A stretch of DNA of 64,000 nucleotides, taken from contig NZ_KK366006.1 in NCBI RefSeq assembly GCF_000686705.1, positions 32,035 to 96,034 on the forward strand. The letters run 5' to 3'. A model generated the notes under the pieces. That model searched no databases, was not told the DNA's origin, and saw only the letters and a program-made list of their open reading frames with translations. Below are positions 10,780 through 20,737 of this stretch, one piece after another. Numbering within the stretch: position 1 is the first letter of the stretch; every line of letters starts with the position of its first letter. The stretch is from Clostridium hydrogeniformans DSM 21757 (GTDB lineage: Bacteria; Bacillota; Clostridia; Clostridiales; Clostridiaceae). The translations under genes were made by a program, and so were the position numbers.

Positions 10780-11628
10780 TTATTTTTTATAATTAAAGAA
10801 TCCTCTACCTGTTTTTCTTCCTAAATATCCCGCTCTTACATATTTCTTTAATAAAGGACATGGTCTGTATTTAGGATCTCCTGTTTCACTATATAATACT
10901 TCCATTATAGCTAAAACTATATCATTTCCTATAAAATCTGATAATGTTAATGGTCCCATAGGATGATTAGCTCCAAGCATCATAGCTTTATCTATATCTT
11001 CTTCACTTGCAGTTCCTTCTGCAAGAACACATATAGCCTCATTTATCATAGGAATTAAAATTCTATTTACTACAAATCCTGGTGCTTCCTTAACTTCAAC
11101 AGGATCTTTTCCTATGGATAGTGATAATTCCTTAACCGCATTAAAACTCTCTTCTGAAGTAGCTATACCTCTAATTATCTCAACTAATTTCATAACTGGA
11201 GCTGGGTTAAAAAAGTGCATTCCTATAACCTTATCTGGTCTATTAGTTGCTGTTGCTATCTCTGTTATAGAAAGAGATGATGTATTAGTTGCAAGAATTG
11301 TTTCTTCCTTACATAATTCACCTAATTCCTTAAATATCTCTCTTTTTATTGCCATATTTTCTACAGCTGCTTCCACCACTAAGTCACAGTCGTGAGCTAA
11401 CTTAAGGTCAGTAGTTCCTTTAACTCTTGAAAGTATCTCATTTTTAGCCTCTTCTTGAAGTCTTCCCTTTTCTACAAGTTTACTTAAACTTTTAGTTATT
11501 CCAGCAATTCCTCTTTCAACAAATTCATCTTTTATATCTCTTATTATAACTTCATATCCTTTAACTGCAAAAGCTTGAGCAATTCCTGCTCCCATAGTTC
11601 CTGCCCCAAGTACAAATATCTTCTTCAT
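10780..11628 (-). CDS. hbd: 3-hydroxybutyryl-CoA dehydrogenase
   Basis: 282 aa. NAD-binding [14 protein letters not shown] at 8-21, catalytic [13 protein letters not shown] (His about 138), and GFVVNRIL typical of the 3-hydroxyacyl-CoA dehydrogenase family. It reduces acetoacetyl-CoA to (S)-3-hydroxybutyryl-CoA. Last gene of crt-bcd-etfB-etfA-hbd. Thiolase, which supplies acetoacetyl-CoA, is not in this operon. Confidence 0.97.
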   Translation of the reverse strand: MKKIFVLGAGTMGAGIAQAFAVKGYEVIIRDIKDEFVERGIAGITKSLSKLVEKGRLQEEAKNEILSRVKGTTDLKLAHDCDLVVEAAVENMAIKREIFKELGELCKEETILATNTSSLSITEIATATNRPDKVIGMHFFNPAPVMKLVEIIRGIATSEESFNAVKELSLSIGKDPVEVKEAPGFVVNRILIPMINEAICVLAEGTASEEDIDKAMMLGANHPMGPLTLSDFIGNDIVLAIMEVLYSETGDPKYRPCPLLKKYVRAGYLGRKTGRGFFNYKK

Positions 11629-11649
11629 ATATGACCCCTCCTTATTTTC

Positions 11650-12654
11650 TTAATTATTCATAGCCTTAAACTGAGCTATAAGTTCTGGTATAACTTTATT
11701 TAAATCTCCAACTATTGCGTAATCTGCCATTTTCATTATTGGAGCATCTGCATCCTTATTTATAGCTATTATAACGTCACTGTCCTGCATACCAGCTACG
11801 TGCTGTATTGCTCCTGATATACCGCAAGCTATATATACACTTGGTCTTACAGTTTTACCTGTTTGTCCTACTTGATAATCCTTTTGAAGCCAATCATTAT
11901 CAACAGCTGCTCTTGATGCTGAAACTATTCCTCCCATAGCATCTGCAAGATCATAAAGAAGCTTAAAGCTTTCCTTGCTTCCAACCCCTCTACCTCCGGA
12001 AATAAGAATCTTTGATTCTGATATATCTTGAATTTCTTTATTTTCCTTAACTATCTTAAGTATTTTTGTCCTTATATCTTCTTCCTTAATATCTATATTT
12101 ACTTTTTCTATATTTTTTTCCATCTCTTCATTTCTTGGAAGCTTACTAAAAACTCCTGGTCTTACTGTAGCCATTTGAGGTCTATGATCAGTACAAGCTA
12201 TAGTAGCCATTAGGTTTCCACCGAAAGCTGGTCTTGTTGCAAGAAGATACTTTCCTTCTTCATCTATATCAAGAGATGTACAATCTGCTGTAAGTCCTGT
12301 GTTAAGCCTTGCTGCTACCCTTGGTCCTAGGTCTCTTCCTATAAAAGTAGCTCCTATAAATATAATTTCTGGCTTTCTTTCCTCTACTAACTCACATATA
12401 ACCTTTGTATATCCATCAGTTGTATAATTCTCTAAAGTTTTATCCTCTACAAGAAGAACTTCCTCTGCCCCATGATAGGAAAGTATGTCCGCTAAATCTC
12501 CTACATTATTTCCTAAAAGTAAAGCTGTAAGCTTAACACCTAACTTATCAGCAAGTTTTTTTCCTTCTCCTAAAAGCTCTAAAGATACCTTTTGAAGTTC
12601 TCCATCCCTTTGCTCTGCAAATACCCAAACACCTTTATATTGTTCTAAGTTCAT
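11650..12654 (-). CDS. etfA: electron transfer flavoprotein, alpha subunit
   Basis: 334 aa. Its C-terminal FAD domain contains SGGRGVGSKESF, GQTGKTVRPSVYIACGISGAIQH and INKDADAPI, the standard ETF-alpha signatures. With EtfB and Bcd it forms the clostridial complex that reduces crotonyl-CoA and ferredoxin together using NADH. Lies 16 bases after etfB. Confidence 0.96.
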   Translation of the reverse strand: MNLEQYKGVWVFAEQRDGELQKVSLELLGEGKKLADKLGVKLTALLLGNNVGDLADILSYHGAEEVLLVEDKTLENYTTDGYTKVICELVEERKPEIIFIGATFIGRDLGPRVAARLNTGLTADCTSLDIDEEGKYLLATRPAFGGNLMATIACTDHRPQMATVRPGVFSKLPRNEEMEKNIEKVNIDIKEEDIRTKILKIVKENKEIQDISESKILISGGRGVGSKESFKLLYDLADAMGGIVSASRAAVDNDWLQKDYQVGQTGKTVRPSVYIACGISGAIQHVAGMQDSDVIIAINKDADAPIMKMADYAIVGDLNKVIPELIAQFKAMNN

Positions 12655-12670
12655 CCTTCTTACCCCCTTA

Positions 12671-13450
12671 TTAGATGTAGTGCTTTTCTTTTAATTTAGA
12701 TAATAAATATTCCACTGCTTCTGGTACTGGCTTATTAATTATCTCACCTTGACCTTTAACTTCTTTAGTCATAGATTTTTTAACCTTTGTTGGTGAACCT
12801 GGTAGTCCAAGTTTATTTTTATCTACATCTATGTCGCCCGCAGTCCAAACTTTTATCTCTTTATCAGCTGATGAGAATATATCCCAAGCATTCATATACC
12901 TTGGCTCATTTAATTCCTTTATAGCTGTTAATAAAACTGGTTTATTAACTTCTATTATTTCATATCCGTCCTCTAAAGCTCTATTTATAAGAAGTTTATC
13001 TCCTTCTTCTTTAACCTCTTGTACATAGGTTACTTGAGGTATGTTTAAATGTTCTGCTATTTCTGGTCCTACCTGAGCCGTATCTCCATCTATAGCTTGT
13101 CTTCCTGCAAGTATTATGTCATAGTCTAGTTTTCTTATAGCCCCTGCTAGTGCATAAGAAGTTGCTAAAGTATCTGCTCCTGCAAATGCTCTATCTGTTA
13201 TTAATATAGCCTCATCTGCCCCCATAGATAAAGCTTCTCTTAAAGCGTCCTTTGCTTGAGGTGGTCCCATGGTTATAACGGTTACACTTCCACCATTATT
13301 TTCTTTTAATGTAATAGCTTCCTCTAAAGCATGCTTATCCTCTGGATTTATTATAGAAGGTACTCCATCTCTTATTAATGTACCTGTTTTTGGATCTATT
13401 TTAACTACAGTAGTATCTGGAACTTGTTTAATACAAACAACGATTTTCAT
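12671..13450 (-). CDS. etfB: electron transfer flavoprotein, beta subunit
   Basis: 259 aa, starts MKIVVCIKQVPDTT and contains ALREALSMGADEAILI and AGRQAIDGDTAQVGPEIAE, the ETF-beta signature. Binds the bifurcating FAD in clostridial complexes; that role is inferred from its operon with bcd. Ribosome site aaggggga. Confidence 0.96.
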   Translation of the reverse strand: MKIVVCIKQVPDTTVVKIDPKTGTLIRDGVPSIINPEDKHALEEAITLKENNGGSVTVITMGPPQAKDALREALSMGADEAILITDRAFAGADTLATSYALAGAIRKLDYDIILAGRQAIDGDTAQVGPEIAEHLNIPQVTYVQEVKEEGDKLLINRALEDGYEIIEVNKPVLLTAIKELNEPRYMNAWDIFSSADKEIKVWTAGDIDVDKNKLGLPGSPTKVKKSMTKEVKGQGEIINKPVPEAVEYLLSKLKEKHYI

Positions 13451-13462
13451 AAGTCTTCCCCC

Positions 13463-14602
13463 TTATTTTAAAACACTTCCTGAGATAACCATTTTTTGAA
13501 CCTCTGAAGTTCCTTCATATATCTCAGTTATTTTAGCATCTCTCATCATTCTTTCTAATGGATATTCCTTAGTGTATCCATATCCTCCAAGAAGTTGAAC
13601 ACACTTAGTTGTTACTTCCATTGCAATATCTGCTGCAAATAACTTTGCTCTTGCAGCCTCTACAGAGTAAGGAATTCCTTTATCCTTATTATAAGCTGCC
13701 TTATAAACAAGGTTTTTAGCTGCTTCTATTTTTGTATCCATTTCTGCTATCATCCATTGAAGTCCCTGGAAGGCAGCTATTGGTCTTCCAAATTGTTTTC
13801 TTTCTTTTACATATTTTATAGCTTCTTCAAAAGCTCCTTCTGCTATTCCTAAAGCTTGAGCAGCTATTCCAATTCTTCCTCCATCTAATGTTTTCATTGC
13901 TATACCAAAGCCTTTCCCTTCTTTACCTATTAGGTTTTCCTTTGGCACTATACAATTTTCCATTATGAGTTCTGTAGTTGAGGACGCTCTTATGCCCATC
14001 TTATCTTCAAGTTTTCCTATGGAGAATCCTTTAAAACCCTTTTCAACTATAAATGTAGATATTCCTTTAACCCCTTTACTTCTATCTGTCATAGCAAATA
14101 TTATGAAGGTTTCTGCAACACCACCATTAGTTATAAAGATCTTGCTTCCATTTAATATATAATTATCCCCATATAAAACTGCTGTAGTTTGTTGACCTGA
14201 GGCATCTGTTCCAGCATTAGGCTCTGTTAGTCCAAAGGCCCCAATCTTATCTCCATTTACAAGAGGAACTAAATATTTTTGTTTTTGCTCTTCTGTTCCA
14301 AATTGATCTATTAATGATGCACATAAAGATACATGAGCTGATAATATTACCCCAGTTGATCCACACACCTTAGATAACTCTTCTACAGCTAGAATATAAG
14401 ATAAAGTGTCTCCCCCTGCTCCACCATATTCTTTCTTAAAAGGAATTGCCATCATTCCATACTTACCCATAAGCTTTGCATTTTCCATAGGAAATCTTTC
14501 TGTCTCATCTATTTCTGCTGCTATAGGCTTTACCTTGTTTTCAGCAAACTCCCTAACCATTTGCCTTACTAATTCTTGTTCTTTTGAAAGCTTAAAATCC
14601 AT
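13463..14602 (-). CDS. bcd: butyryl-CoA dehydrogenase
   Basis: 379 aa from ATG at 14602, which follows gaggggg; the frame extends 20 codons upstream to 14662 but without a ribosome site and into crt's end. Acyl-CoA dehydrogenase fold: FGLTEPNAGTDASG in the middle barrel, ERKQFGRPIAAFQ, and the catalytic glutamate in ITEIYEGTSE. It reduces crotonyl-CoA to butyryl-CoA with EtfAB. Confidence 0.96.
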   Translation of the reverse strand: MDFKLSKEQELVRQMVREFAENKVKPIAAEIDETERFPMENAKLMGKYGMMAIPFKKEYGGAGGDTLSYILAVEELSKVCGSTGVILSAHVSLCASLIDQFGTEEQKQKYLVPLVNGDKIGAFGLTEPNAGTDASGQQTTAVLYGDNYILNGSKIFITNGGVAETFIIFAMTDRSKGVKGISTFIVEKGFKGFSIGKLEDKMGIRASSTTELIMENCIVPKENLIGKEGKGFGIAMKTLDGGRIGIAAQALGIAEGAFEEAIKYVKERKQFGRPIAAFQGLQWMIAEMDTKIEAAKNLVYKAAYNKDKGIPYSVEAARAKLFAADIAMEVTTKCVQLLGGYGYTKEYPLERMMRDAKITEIYEGTSEVQKMVISGSVLK

Positions 14603-14624
14603 TATGCTTACCCCCTCATTTTCC

Positions 14625-15407
14625 TTAATTATTCTTAAAAGTCTTATCTCTCTTTTCAACAAAAGCTGTCATTCCCTCTTTTTGATCCTCTGTTGAAAAA
14701 CATTCTCCAAATACTTCAGCTTCATACATTAAAGCTGTATCTATATCACACTGCATTCCTCTATTTATAGCTGCCTTAGAAAGTCTTATAGCAGCTGGTC
14801 CTTGAGATGCAATTAAATTTGCCATTGCTTTTGCTTCATCTATTAAGTTTTCTAGAGGTACTATTTTATTAACAAGTCCTATATTATAAGCCTCTTCAGC
14901 TTTTACAATCCTTGCTGTAAATATAAGTTCCTTTGCACGTCCTTCGCCTACAAGTCTTGGAAGTCTTTGAGTTCCTCCAAAGCCTGGAGTTATTCCTAAA
15001 CCAACTTCTGGTTGTCCAAATTTTGCTTTCTCAGAAGCTATTCTTATGTCACAAGCCATGGAAAGTTCACAGCCTCCACCAAGAGCAAATCCTGGTATAG
15101 CCGCAATAACAACTTTTTCGATATTTTCTAATCTTCTGAAAATTTTGTTTCCTAAAATTGAAAATCTTCTTCCTTCTAATGCACTTAAATCTTTCATTTC
15201 TGTTATATCTGCTCCTGCAACAAAAGCCTTATCCCCTGCACCTGTTAAAACTATAGCATAGATTTCATCATCATTTTCTATAATATCTAAAATATTATCT
15301 AGCTCTTTTAAAGTTTCTGAATTTAAGGCATTTAAAGCCTTAGGCCTGTTAATAGTTACAATAGCGATTTTTCCTTCCTTTTCAAAAAGAACATTTTTTA
15401 GTTCCAT
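14625..15407 (-). CDS. crt: crotonase (3-hydroxybutyryl-CoA dehydratase)
   Basis: 260 aa enoyl-CoA hydratase family. Oxyanion-hole segment GAGDKAFVAGADI and the two catalytic glutamates in GGGCELSMACD and FGQPEVGLGI are present. Removes water from 3-hydroxybutyryl-CoA. First gene of the operon; the Rex site lies about 90 bases upstream. Confidence 0.96.
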   Translation of the reverse strand: MELKNVLFEKEGKIAIVTINRPKALNALNSETLKELDNILDIIENDDEIYAIVLTGAGDKAFVAGADITEMKDLSALEGRRFSILGNKIFRRLENIEKVVIAAIPGFALGGGCELSMACDIRIASEKAKFGQPEVGLGITPGFGGTQRLPRLVGEGRAKELIFTARIVKAEEAYNIGLVNKIVPLENLIDEAKAMANLIASQGPAAIRLSKAAINRGMQCDIDTALMYEAEVFGECFSTEDQKEGMTAFVEKRDKTFKNN

Positions 15408-15492
15408 TTGTATCCCCCTTTATTTTTAATACATTAAAATACGAGTTTTGTGTTATTATTTCCAGGTAAATTCTTATGATTTCTTTTATTCT

Positions 15493-15510
15493 TTGTTAAA
15501 CATGTAACAA
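15493..15510. promoter_or_regulatory. Rex operator in front of crt-bcd-etfBA-hbd
   Basis: TTGTTAA ACAT GTAACAA, one base off the Rex consensus TTGTTAANNNNTTAACAA. Rex leaves DNA when NADH rises, so the operon would open when reducing power accumulates. A possible promoter on the minus strand (TTAACA, 17 bases, TAAGAA) would have its -35 inside the site; that promoter call is weak. Confidence 0.85.
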
Positions 15511-15519
15511 TTGATAATA

Positions 15520-15551
15520 AAAAATAATTGAAGTATGATACTTCAATTATT
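15520..15551 (-). terminator. terminator of rex
   Basis: Perfect 13-base arms AATAATTGAAGTA / TACTTCAATTATT, 3-base loop, followed on the minus strand by TTTTTATT. It separates rex from the crt promoter. Confidence 0.85.
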
Positions 15552-15633
15552 ATTATATAGCCCATTGGATAATATTTCAATAACCTTTGAAAGTTTTTTG
15601 AATTTTTAAACATTCCTATGTTTTTATAACAGA

Positions 15634-16275
15634 TTATTCTTCTTCTTCCACTTCATTTAACAAATATGCAAGAGTAAGTAAACTATCACTTAAATGAACA
15701 TTCTCAATTATTACGTCCTCCGGAACACTTAAATCTACTGGTGCAAAGTTCCATATTCCCTTAACTCCATTATTAACTAGTAGGTTACAAGTTTTTTGAG
15801 CATTAACCTTAGGTACGCAAAGCACTCCTATATCTATATGACTTCCCTTTAAGAATTCTTCTAGGTCATCTATATCTTTAATCTCTATATCTCTTATTTT
15901 CATACCTACTAACTTAGGGTTAGCATCAAATATTCCTTTTAGAGTAAATCCTAACTTTTCAAATTTGTTATAGTTTGCAATAGCCTGACCTATGTTTCCA
16001 GCTCCTATGATTATAGTGCTATATTCTCTTGTTAATCCTAAAATAGTACTTATCTGATTATAAAGCTCACGTACATTATAGCCATATCCTTGCTGGCCAA
16101 AATCACCAAAACAATTTAGGTCTTGTCTTATTTGAGAAGCTGTAAAACCTATTTTTTCACTAAGTTCCTTAGATGAAATTCTATCCACATCATTACGTAA
16201 TAATTCCGATAAGTATCTATGGTATTTAGGCAGCCTCTTAATTACTGCCATAGATATATTTTTCTTTTTATCCAT
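15634..16275 (-). CDS. rex: redox-sensing transcriptional repressor Rex
   Basis: 213 aa. N-terminal winged helix (about 1-80; ISSKELSEKIGFTASQIRQDL) and a Rossmann domain with GAGNIGQAIANY (about 92-103) that binds NADH or NAD+. Its position next to the operon carrying a Rex site fits its role as repressor of fermentation genes. No Rex site is seen before rex itself. Confidence 0.96.
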   Translation of the reverse strand: MDKKKNISMAVIKRLPKYHRYLSELLRNDVDRISSKELSEKIGFTASQIRQDLNCFGDFGQQGYGYNVRELYNQISTILGLTREYSTIIIGAGNIGQAIANYNKFEKLGFTLKGIFDANPKLVGMKIRDIEIKDIDDLEEFLKGSHIDIGVLCVPKVNAQKTCNLLVNNGVKGIWNFAPVDLSVPEDVIIENVHLSDSLLTLAYLLNEVEEEE

Positions 16276-16860
16276 CTTAACACCTCTTCTATGTTAAAGT
16301 AATGTCTTCCTAATTAAAAATTTCATGTTTTAATTATATATTTTTTCACAATATAATTACAAGAAAGTTTTTATTACTTTAATTTATATTATACTAATTT
16401 TTATTTATATTAAATTAAACCTATTAATATTTCAAGGTTCTTCCTATAAACTTCTAAATATTATTATAGCTTATATATGTAAGTTATATAAGTATTTTAT
16501 GAAAATTTTAAGTTTCATTGATAAAAAATAAACTTTTTTTAAAAAATCCTCTTTCTTTAATTATTCCAATAAACCTAAATCCTACTCATAATCTTTTATT
16601 TTATCCATTTTTTCTTTGAAATTAAGCCAACTCCTTTAACTTCTAAAAAACCACAGGATTTTCAGTTTAAAGATTAATTTATATCCATTTATAAATCAAG
16701 GATATTGCTAATTAGTAAATTAAGTATTTATGTTAAAATATCACAAAAATATTCTGTCATTAATCTTAATTAGTAACTAATAAAGCCTTCCTATATTTTT
16801 ATTTCCATGGCTATCATAAAGATAAAAAAATGTTCCTGCAAATGCAGGAACCAATTGGGA
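16276..16860. other. 585-base intergenic region upstream of rex
   Basis: No coding frame supported. Very AT-rich, with a near-repeat of CTAATTAGTAA / TTAATTAGTAACTAATAA (about 16711 and 16769). The left end holds the rex promoter region, the right end a terminator. Confidence 0.5.
16823..16851 (-). terminator. terminator of the 16861-17142 gene
   Basis: GTTCCTGCA / TGCAGGAAC, with seven Ts on the minus strand. Confidence 0.85.
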
Positions 16861-17142
16861 TTATGAATCTTTATAGTCAACATCTATAATTATCTTTTCC
16901 TTTTCTTTTTCATCCTTAAAAGGAAAATCATCATTATTATATGTTTCCTTAGATTCTTTATTATATATATTTGATTTATTGGATTTTTTAAATCCACCAA
17001 ATTCCTTCTTTAAATATTTGAATAAAAAGTATCCCCCTATACCTATTATTATAAAAGGGATTAAGAAAAAAGTAATTTTTATAACTACTAATGCTATAAC
17101 TATGATTAAAGCTATAGTCACAACTTTATTAATACTCTTCAT
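16861..17142 (-). CDS. small membrane protein with charged tail, function unknown
   Basis: 93 aa from the preferred ATG (ribosome site aggg, 7 bases before). One long hydrophobic stretch at about 6-46, possibly a helical hairpin, then a Lys/Glu/Asp-rich tail from about 48 to the end. The frame extends 13 codons upstream to a TTG at 17181 without a better ribosome site. No family recognised. Confidence 0.65.
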   Translation of the reverse strand: MKSINKVVTIALIIVIALVVIKITFFLIPFIIIGIGGYFLFKYLKKEFGGFKKSNKSNIYNKESKETYNNDDFPFKDEKEKEKIIIDVDYKDS

Positions 17143-17375
17143 ACACTTCACCCTATTCTGATATTCATATCCTCTCTTCAAATTAATATCAACATAACTT
17201 ATAACTATATATTATCACATATTACTAAAAATAGTCTTAAATAACCCTTAACATTTTCTTAAGTTTTTGTAAAATATATTTATATCTTATACTAATCTAT
17301 TCATTAAACCAAGAGTTAATTCTATAATAAAGACATAGTTTAATAATATTTTATAATGTGCTAAAGGAGATTTAT

Positions 17376-18098
17376 ATGAATAAAACTTTAAATATTGCTC
17401 ATAGGGGCTTTAGTGGAGAATATGCTGAAAACACCATGGTTGCCTTTGAAAAAGCCTTTGAAGCTAAATGTGATGGTATAGAAACGGATGTTCAATTTAC
17501 AAAGGATAAAATACCTGTACTATGTCATGATGAAACCTTAGATAGAACCTCTAATGGCTCTGGTTATATAAAAGACTATACCTATAAAGAACTTCTAAAC
17601 TTAGACTTTAGTTATAGATTTAATTCTGAGATTAAAAATATAAAAATTCCTACCTTAGAAGAATTATTGATCTTTGCAAAGGATCAGTCTCTCCTATTAA
17701 ATATAGAACTTAAAAACACGGAAATTCCTTACAATGGATTAGAAGAATCTGTTATAAATTTAATCTATAAATATAATTTAAATAATAATGTAATTCTCTC
17801 CTCCTTTAACCACTACTCAATGGCTCTAGTAAAAGAAATAGATAAATCTATAAAAACTGGTCTTCTTTATGATGGTAATCTCTATAAGCCTTGGGATTAT
17901 TGCACCATGGTAGGAGCTGATTGTCTTCATCCTCAATATTTTAGTATTATGAGTAAGGAAATTGTAAATACTATATTAAGTAAGGATATAATGATTAACA
18001 CCTATACAGTAAATAATATAGAGCACATGAAAAAACTTAAGAGTTTTGGTGTAAGTAGTATAATAACTAACTTTCCCCACATACTAAATAAGATTTAA
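17376..18098 (+). CDS. glycerophosphodiester phosphodiesterase (GlpQ/UgpQ-like)
   Basis: 240 aa. Catalytic set of the GDPD family present: HRG (His9-Arg10), GIETDVQ (Glu36, Asp38) and CHDETLDRTSNG (His51). No signal peptide, so cytoplasmic, where it splits deacylated phospholipids into glycerol-3-phosphate and alcohol. ATG follows aaaggag by 6 bases; an upstream in-frame GTG (17358) overlaps that ribosome site and is unlikely. Confidence 0.93.
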   Translation: MNKTLNIAHRGFSGEYAENTMVAFEKAFEAKCDGIETDVQFTKDKIPVLCHDETLDRTSNGSGYIKDYTYKELLNLDFSYRFNSEIKNIKIPTLEELLIFAKDQSLLLNIELKNTEIPYNGLEESVINLIYKYNLNNNVILSSFNHYSMALVKEIDKSIKTGLLYDGNLYKPWDYCTMVGADCLHPQYFSIMSKEIVNTILSKDIMINTYTVNNIEHMKKLKSFGVSSIITNFPHILNKI

Positions 18099-18350
18099 TT
18101 ATAGCATATTTCAGTATAGCTATAGATAACCCCAGTAAAATCTTAACTTATACAAAAAAACTTTCACCACCATTTTTAAAGTTTCTAAAGAAAATTTTAG
18201 GAACTAATTTACTGAAGAAAACTCCCAGGAATAATTGTCCAGTATATTTTACATATTTATACATATATTTGTGTATAATTTGCTAATATATATATATATT
18301 GTTATAATAATATGTATTAGGAAATAATATTTTAATTAGGAGTGATAAAC

Positions 18351-18860
18351 ATGCTAAGTGATAAACTTTTGAAAGCTTTAAATGATCAACTAAACTTTGA
18401 ATTTTTCTCTTCTTATACTTATTTAGCTATGGCATCTTATGCAGATGGTCAAGACTTTGGTGGTTTTGCTAACTTCTTTAGAGTTCAAGCTCAAGAAGAG
18501 TTATTCCATGCTATGAAGATCTATGATTACATAACACAAAAAGGTGGAGAGGTTAGCTTAGACTCTATAGAAAAGCCTGTAGCTAACTACGAGAGCGTTG
18601 TTGACCTATTCTCTCATGGATATGATCATGAAATGGCTGTTACAAAAAGAATATATAAGCTTGCAGACCTTGCTAATGAAGAAAGAGAGCATGCTACTAT
18701 TAGCCTTTTAAAATGGTTTATAGACGAGCAAGTTGAAGAGGAAAATACTTTTAATACTATATTAAAGAGATTAAAGAGAGTAGATGGAAATCCAACTGGA
18801 TTATATATGCTAGATGATGAACTTGCAACTAGAACATTTACCCCTCCAGCAGCTCAATAA
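18351..18860 (+). CDS. ftnA: bacterial non-haem ferritin
   Basis: 169 aa, normal length. Ferroxidase ligands Glu17, Glu50, His53, Glu95 and Gln128 line up with the FtnA pattern (NFEFFSSYTYLAMASY, QEELFHAMK). Stores iron and limits peroxide damage. The start is the ATG after aggagtg; the GTG inside that site (18342) is not a likely start. No haem methionine pattern of bacterioferritin noted. Confidence 0.95.
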   Translation: MLSDKLLKALNDQLNFEFFSSYTYLAMASYADGQDFGGFANFFRVQAQEELFHAMKIYDYITQKGGEVSLDSIEKPVANYESVVDLFSHGYDHEMAVTKRIYKLADLANEEREHATISLLKWFIDEQVEEENTFNTILKRLKRVDGNPTGLYMLDDELATRTFTPPAAQ

Positions 18861-18907
18861 TTTTACTTTTTAAAATATTGTAGAATATTATATTTTAAAA
18901 TAAAAAA

Positions 18908-18953
18908 AGACTTATGTATTCAACTCTAATACATAAGTCTCTTTTTATTTTTT
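18908..18953 (+). terminator. ferritin gene terminator
   Basis: AGACTTATGTATT / AATACATAAGTCT followed by CTTTTTATTTTTT. Confidence 0.9.
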
Positions 18954-19118
18954 AAGTCAATGAAATAAAAAATAAAATACTATCAATATTAAATCCCTAA
19001 TGCCTAAAAGTTCTCAAATTACAATGTTAAGTATATTTAATTTTTTTTATTTTGTCAATGGAATTTTATGCTTTATAATATAATTATAAAATATTTTTTG
19101 CTAAAAGGAGCTTGATAT

Positions 19119-19949
19119 ATGAATATTATTACTTGGATTCAACAATTTTCTTCACCATTTTTAGACATATTTTTTAATGCATTAACTATTTTAGGGGAAG
19201 AAACATTAGGCATAGCTATATTTATTATTGTTTTTTGGACTATGAATAAAGATTATGGATATAAACTTCTATTTGCTTACCTTACAAGCATGAGCCTTAA
19301 CGGATGTGTTAAGGATTTCTTTAAAACACCTCGCCCAATAGGTACTGAAGGTATAAGAAGTCTTAGAACTAAAACAGCCACAGGATATTCATTCCCTAGT
19401 GGCCATACCCAAGGTACAACTACTCTTTGGACATCTCTCTCAATTATTATAAATAAAGTATGGTTTTATATTTTATGTGGCTCTATCATTGTATTAGTTG
19501 GATTATCTCGCCTATATCTTGGTGTACACTGGCCAAAAGATGTGTTCTTTGGAATAATATTTGGTATACTCTCAGTACTCTTATCTAACTATATATATGT
19601 TAAGGGGAAAGAAAAAAATAATCCTTATTTATTTCTTTATATCCTTATCCCACTTTTAATAAGTCTTATTTTTTTTAATAGTACTGATTCAATTAAAGCT
19701 ATTGCTGGTTTTTCTGGGGCCTTTATTGGTTATATATTAGAGATAAAGTATATAAACTTTACTATTCCTAAAAACATGTATAAGAAAATAATTAGATTGT
19801 TAAGTGGAATTATTATAATACTTTTTATAAAGTCTGGTTTAAAATTCTTTCTACCAAATATGGCACTCTTTCATTTTATAAGATATTTTATACTTACCTT
19901 TTTTATAGTATTCCTAGGTCCTTTAATATTTAAAAAGCTAAAAATTTAA
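19119..19949 (+). CDS. PAP2-family membrane phosphatase
   Basis: 276 aa, about seven to eight membrane segments. All three parts of the phosphatase signature are present: KDFFKTPRP (Lys65, Arg72), FPSGH (93-97) and SRLYLGVHWPKD (Arg131, His137, Asp141). Likely dephosphorylates undecaprenyl pyrophosphate or phosphatidic acid/PGP outside the membrane; substrate not decidable. Extra hydrophobic C-terminal half (about 165-276) is longer than in minimal PAP2 proteins. Ribosome site aaaggag. Confidence 0.9.
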   Translation: MNIITWIQQFSSPFLDIFFNALTILGEETLGIAIFIIVFWTMNKDYGYKLLFAYLTSMSLNGCVKDFFKTPRPIGTEGIRSLRTKTATGYSFPSGHTQGTTTLWTSLSIIINKVWFYILCGSIIVLVGLSRLYLGVHWPKDVFFGIIFGILSVLLSNYIYVKGKEKNNPYLFLYILIPLLISLIFFNSTDSIKAIAGFSGAFIGYILEIKYINFTIPKNMYKKIIRLLSGIIIILFIKSGLKFFLPNMALFHFIRYFILTFFIVFLGPLIFKKLKI

Positions 19950-19997
19950 AAATCCATGGAACCATATTCTATAATATAGTTCCATGGATTTTATTAT
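19949..19997. terminator. bidirectional terminator between PAP2 gene and LytTR regulator
   Basis: 14-base arms AAAATCCATGGAAC / GTTCCATGGATTTT; T-rich on both sides, between convergent genes. Confidence 0.9.
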
Positions 19998-19999
19998 GC

Positions 20000-20737
20000 C
20001 TATGAAAAAAGCCTTTTTATATCTTCATATTTTTCATGAGTTAAAAGTGCATCTTCACCTATATTTTTAAGTTTAACAACATAAGTCCATCTCCCATAGG
20101 GATAAATCTTATTTATTTTTGTTAAATTTATTATATAGGACTTATGACTTCTAAAGAATACTCTCTTATCTAACTTTTCCTCAATATCTAAGAGTCCCTC
20201 AGATGTTGTGTAGCTACTACCATCTTCTAGATATATAACAGTAGACCCCTGTTCCCTTTGTACAAGAATTATATCCTTCATGTCAAGAAAGTTTATCCCA
20301 TCCTTGTTCTTTATAATAAGTCTTGTAAATCCCAACTCTTCTTTAAGAACAGGTAACTTAGGCACTTCAATTTCCGTAAGATCCCTTATTCTATCTAAGG
20401 TCTTATATATTCTATCTAGCTTAAAAGGCTTCACTATATAATCAAAAGCATATAGTTCAAAAGCTTCTGTCATATAATCACTATAGCCTGTTGCAAATAT
20501 TATCTTTACAGAAGAGTCTATGTCTACTAGTATTTTGGCACACTCTACGCCATTCATCCCATCCATTTCAACATCTAAAAAAACTAAATTAGGTTTTTCT
20601 CTCTTAAAAATTTCTATGGCTGCGTCTCCTGTTGAAACTTCTCCAACAATGTCAAATCCTTTAGATTTTTCTACTGCTTTTTTAAGAATTTTTCTCATTG
20701 CTTCTTCATCATCAACTATTAGAACTTTTAAACTCAA
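20000..20737 (-). CDS. LytTR-family response regulator
   Basis: 245 aa. Receiver domain at 1-120 with acid pair Asp9-Asp10, phospho-acceptor Asp55 (LVFLDVEMDG) and conserved VKP. LytTR DNA-binding domain at about 140-245 (FRSHKSYIINLTKINKI). The start is TTG at 20737, after aggag; it overlaps the previous stop by four bases (TTGA), so translation is coupled. The likely partner kinase is at 22754-23632, on the far side of nfeD-floA. Target genes unknown; LytTR proteins often control cell-surface functions or bacteriocins. Confidence 0.9.
   Translation of the reverse strand: MSLKVLIVDDEEAMRKILKKAVEKSKGFDIVGEVSTGDAAIEIFKREKPNLVFLDVEMDGMNGVECAKILVDIDSSVKIIFATGYSDYMTEAFELYAFDYIVKPFKLDRIYKTLDRIRDLTEIEVPKLPVLKEELGFTRLIIKNKDGINFLDMKDIILVQREQGSTVIYLEDGSSYTTSEGLLDIEEKLDKRVFFRSHKSYIINLTKINKIYPYGRWTYVVKLKNIGEDALLTHEKYEDIKRLFS

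Noticed and set aside
12028-12213. Phe/Tyr-rich plus-strand frame inside etfA
   Set aside because: Shadow of etfA codons; no independent support.
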